Source of the DNA: JAJNPS01 sp031430315 | GTDB lineage: Bacteria; Pseudomonadota; Alphaproteobacteria; Rhodobacterales; Rhodobacteraceae | Assembly: GCA_031430315.1 (NCBI GenBank) | Contig: JANPBI010000051.1 | Location: 1-14,859 of the forward strand | Direction: 5' to 3' | DNA length: 14,859 bases | In this document: positions 14,780 through 14,859 of the stretch, in pieces | Layout: every line of letters starts with the position of its first letter | Numbering within the stretch: the stretch's first letter is position 1 | Notes under the pieces: generated by a model | What the model was told of the DNA's origin: nothing | The model's database searches: none | The model's input: the letters and a program-made list of their open reading frames with translations, nothing else | Translations under genes and position numbers: made by a program

Positions 14780-14859
14780 ATGAGACGCGATGACATTTGT
14801 TTGTATTTGAACCCCGCTGACCGTGCGCTGCTTCAAGCTCTGCTCGCCGACCGAAACAC
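14780..14859 (+). CDS. IS630-family transposase, N-terminal part
   Basis: From the ATG at 14780 the frame encodes MRRDDICLYLNPADRALLQA and then LLADRNT before the window ends (26 full codons). This matches the opening of many alphaproteobacterial IS630 transposases, which read about (L/Y)xLxxxDRAxLxALxADRNTPxK before their helix-turn-helix. The DDE domain lies outside the window, so intactness cannot be judged. It is divergent from the methyltransferase it interrupts. No clear SD precedes it. Confidence 0.65.
   Translation, partial: MRRDDICLYLNPADRALLQALLADRN

Larger units (their letters stand above)
14723..14859 (+). mobile_element. IS630-family element, left end, runs off the window
   Basis: The transposase start at 14780 and the break in the methyltransferase frame put the left end of an IS630/Tc1-mariner-type element just after the TA at 14721-14722, the dinucleotide these elements target and duplicate. 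The terminal region begins GTGTTCCACACCTGACG. The right end is outside the window, so the inverted-repeat pair and the TA duplication cannot be confirmed. Confidence 0.65.

Noticed and set aside
1..14859. CRISPR arrays, tRNA, rRNA or riboswitch
   Set aside because: No regularly spaced direct repeats, no cloverleaf with a CCA-ready acceptor stem, and no conserved riboswitch core was found on reading either strand.

Overview
The window is a GC-rich stretch of an alphaproteobacterial genome, most likely from the Rhodobacterales (Paracoccus/Rhodobacter-like). That assignment is inferred from codon and GC usage and from the look of the IS3, IS5 and IS630 transposases; there is no rRNA, tRNA or taxonomic marker. 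The content is a surface-polysaccharide (O-antigen or capsule type) accessory locus with insertion-sequence debris at both ends.

Layout. (1) 1-1187: a broken IS3-family transposase (two frameshifts and a Trp-to-stop change) abuts an IS5-family element cut after about 70 codons of its transposase. The intact end of the IS5 piece breaks a glycosyltransferase fragment (1187-1449, minus). (2) 1566-3980 (minus): a large two-module GT2-GT4 glycosyltransferase with a TTG start. (3) 3981-4381: a gap with no intact gene, possibly holding a short acetyltransferase-like remnant. (4) 4382-5353 (plus): a lone SAM methyltransferase. (5) 10342 down to 5370 (minus): a tight six-gene operon, in order PLP sugar aminotransferase, WbqC-family protein, two tandem paralogous five-bladed beta-propeller (GH43/32-like) proteins, GNAT acyltransferase and SAM methyltransferase. 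The last five genes overlap one another. (6) 10674-13786 (plus, divergent): a GtrB-GtrA-GT-C cassette typical of lipid-linked sugar addition to O-antigen in the periplasm, with a 19-codon ORF between gtrB and gtrA. (7) 13902-14722 (minus): a third SAM methyltransferase whose 5' end is interrupted by an IS630-family element that runs off the right edge; its transposase starts at 14780.

How the genes may work together. The aminotransferase would make an amino-sugar nucleotide, and the GNAT and WbqC-family proteins could N-acylate or otherwise elaborate it. The methyltransferases could methylate the sugar or its acyl group, and the GT2-GT4 enzyme would assemble the glycan in the cytoplasm. The Gtr cassette would flip an undecaprenyl-phosphate sugar and add it as a side branch in the periplasm. 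The two cytoplasmic beta-propellers have no obvious conventional role and are the best candidates for undescribed biochemistry. No NDP-sugar dehydratase, epimerase, Wzx, Wzy or ABC exporter is visible, so the pathway must be completed outside the window.
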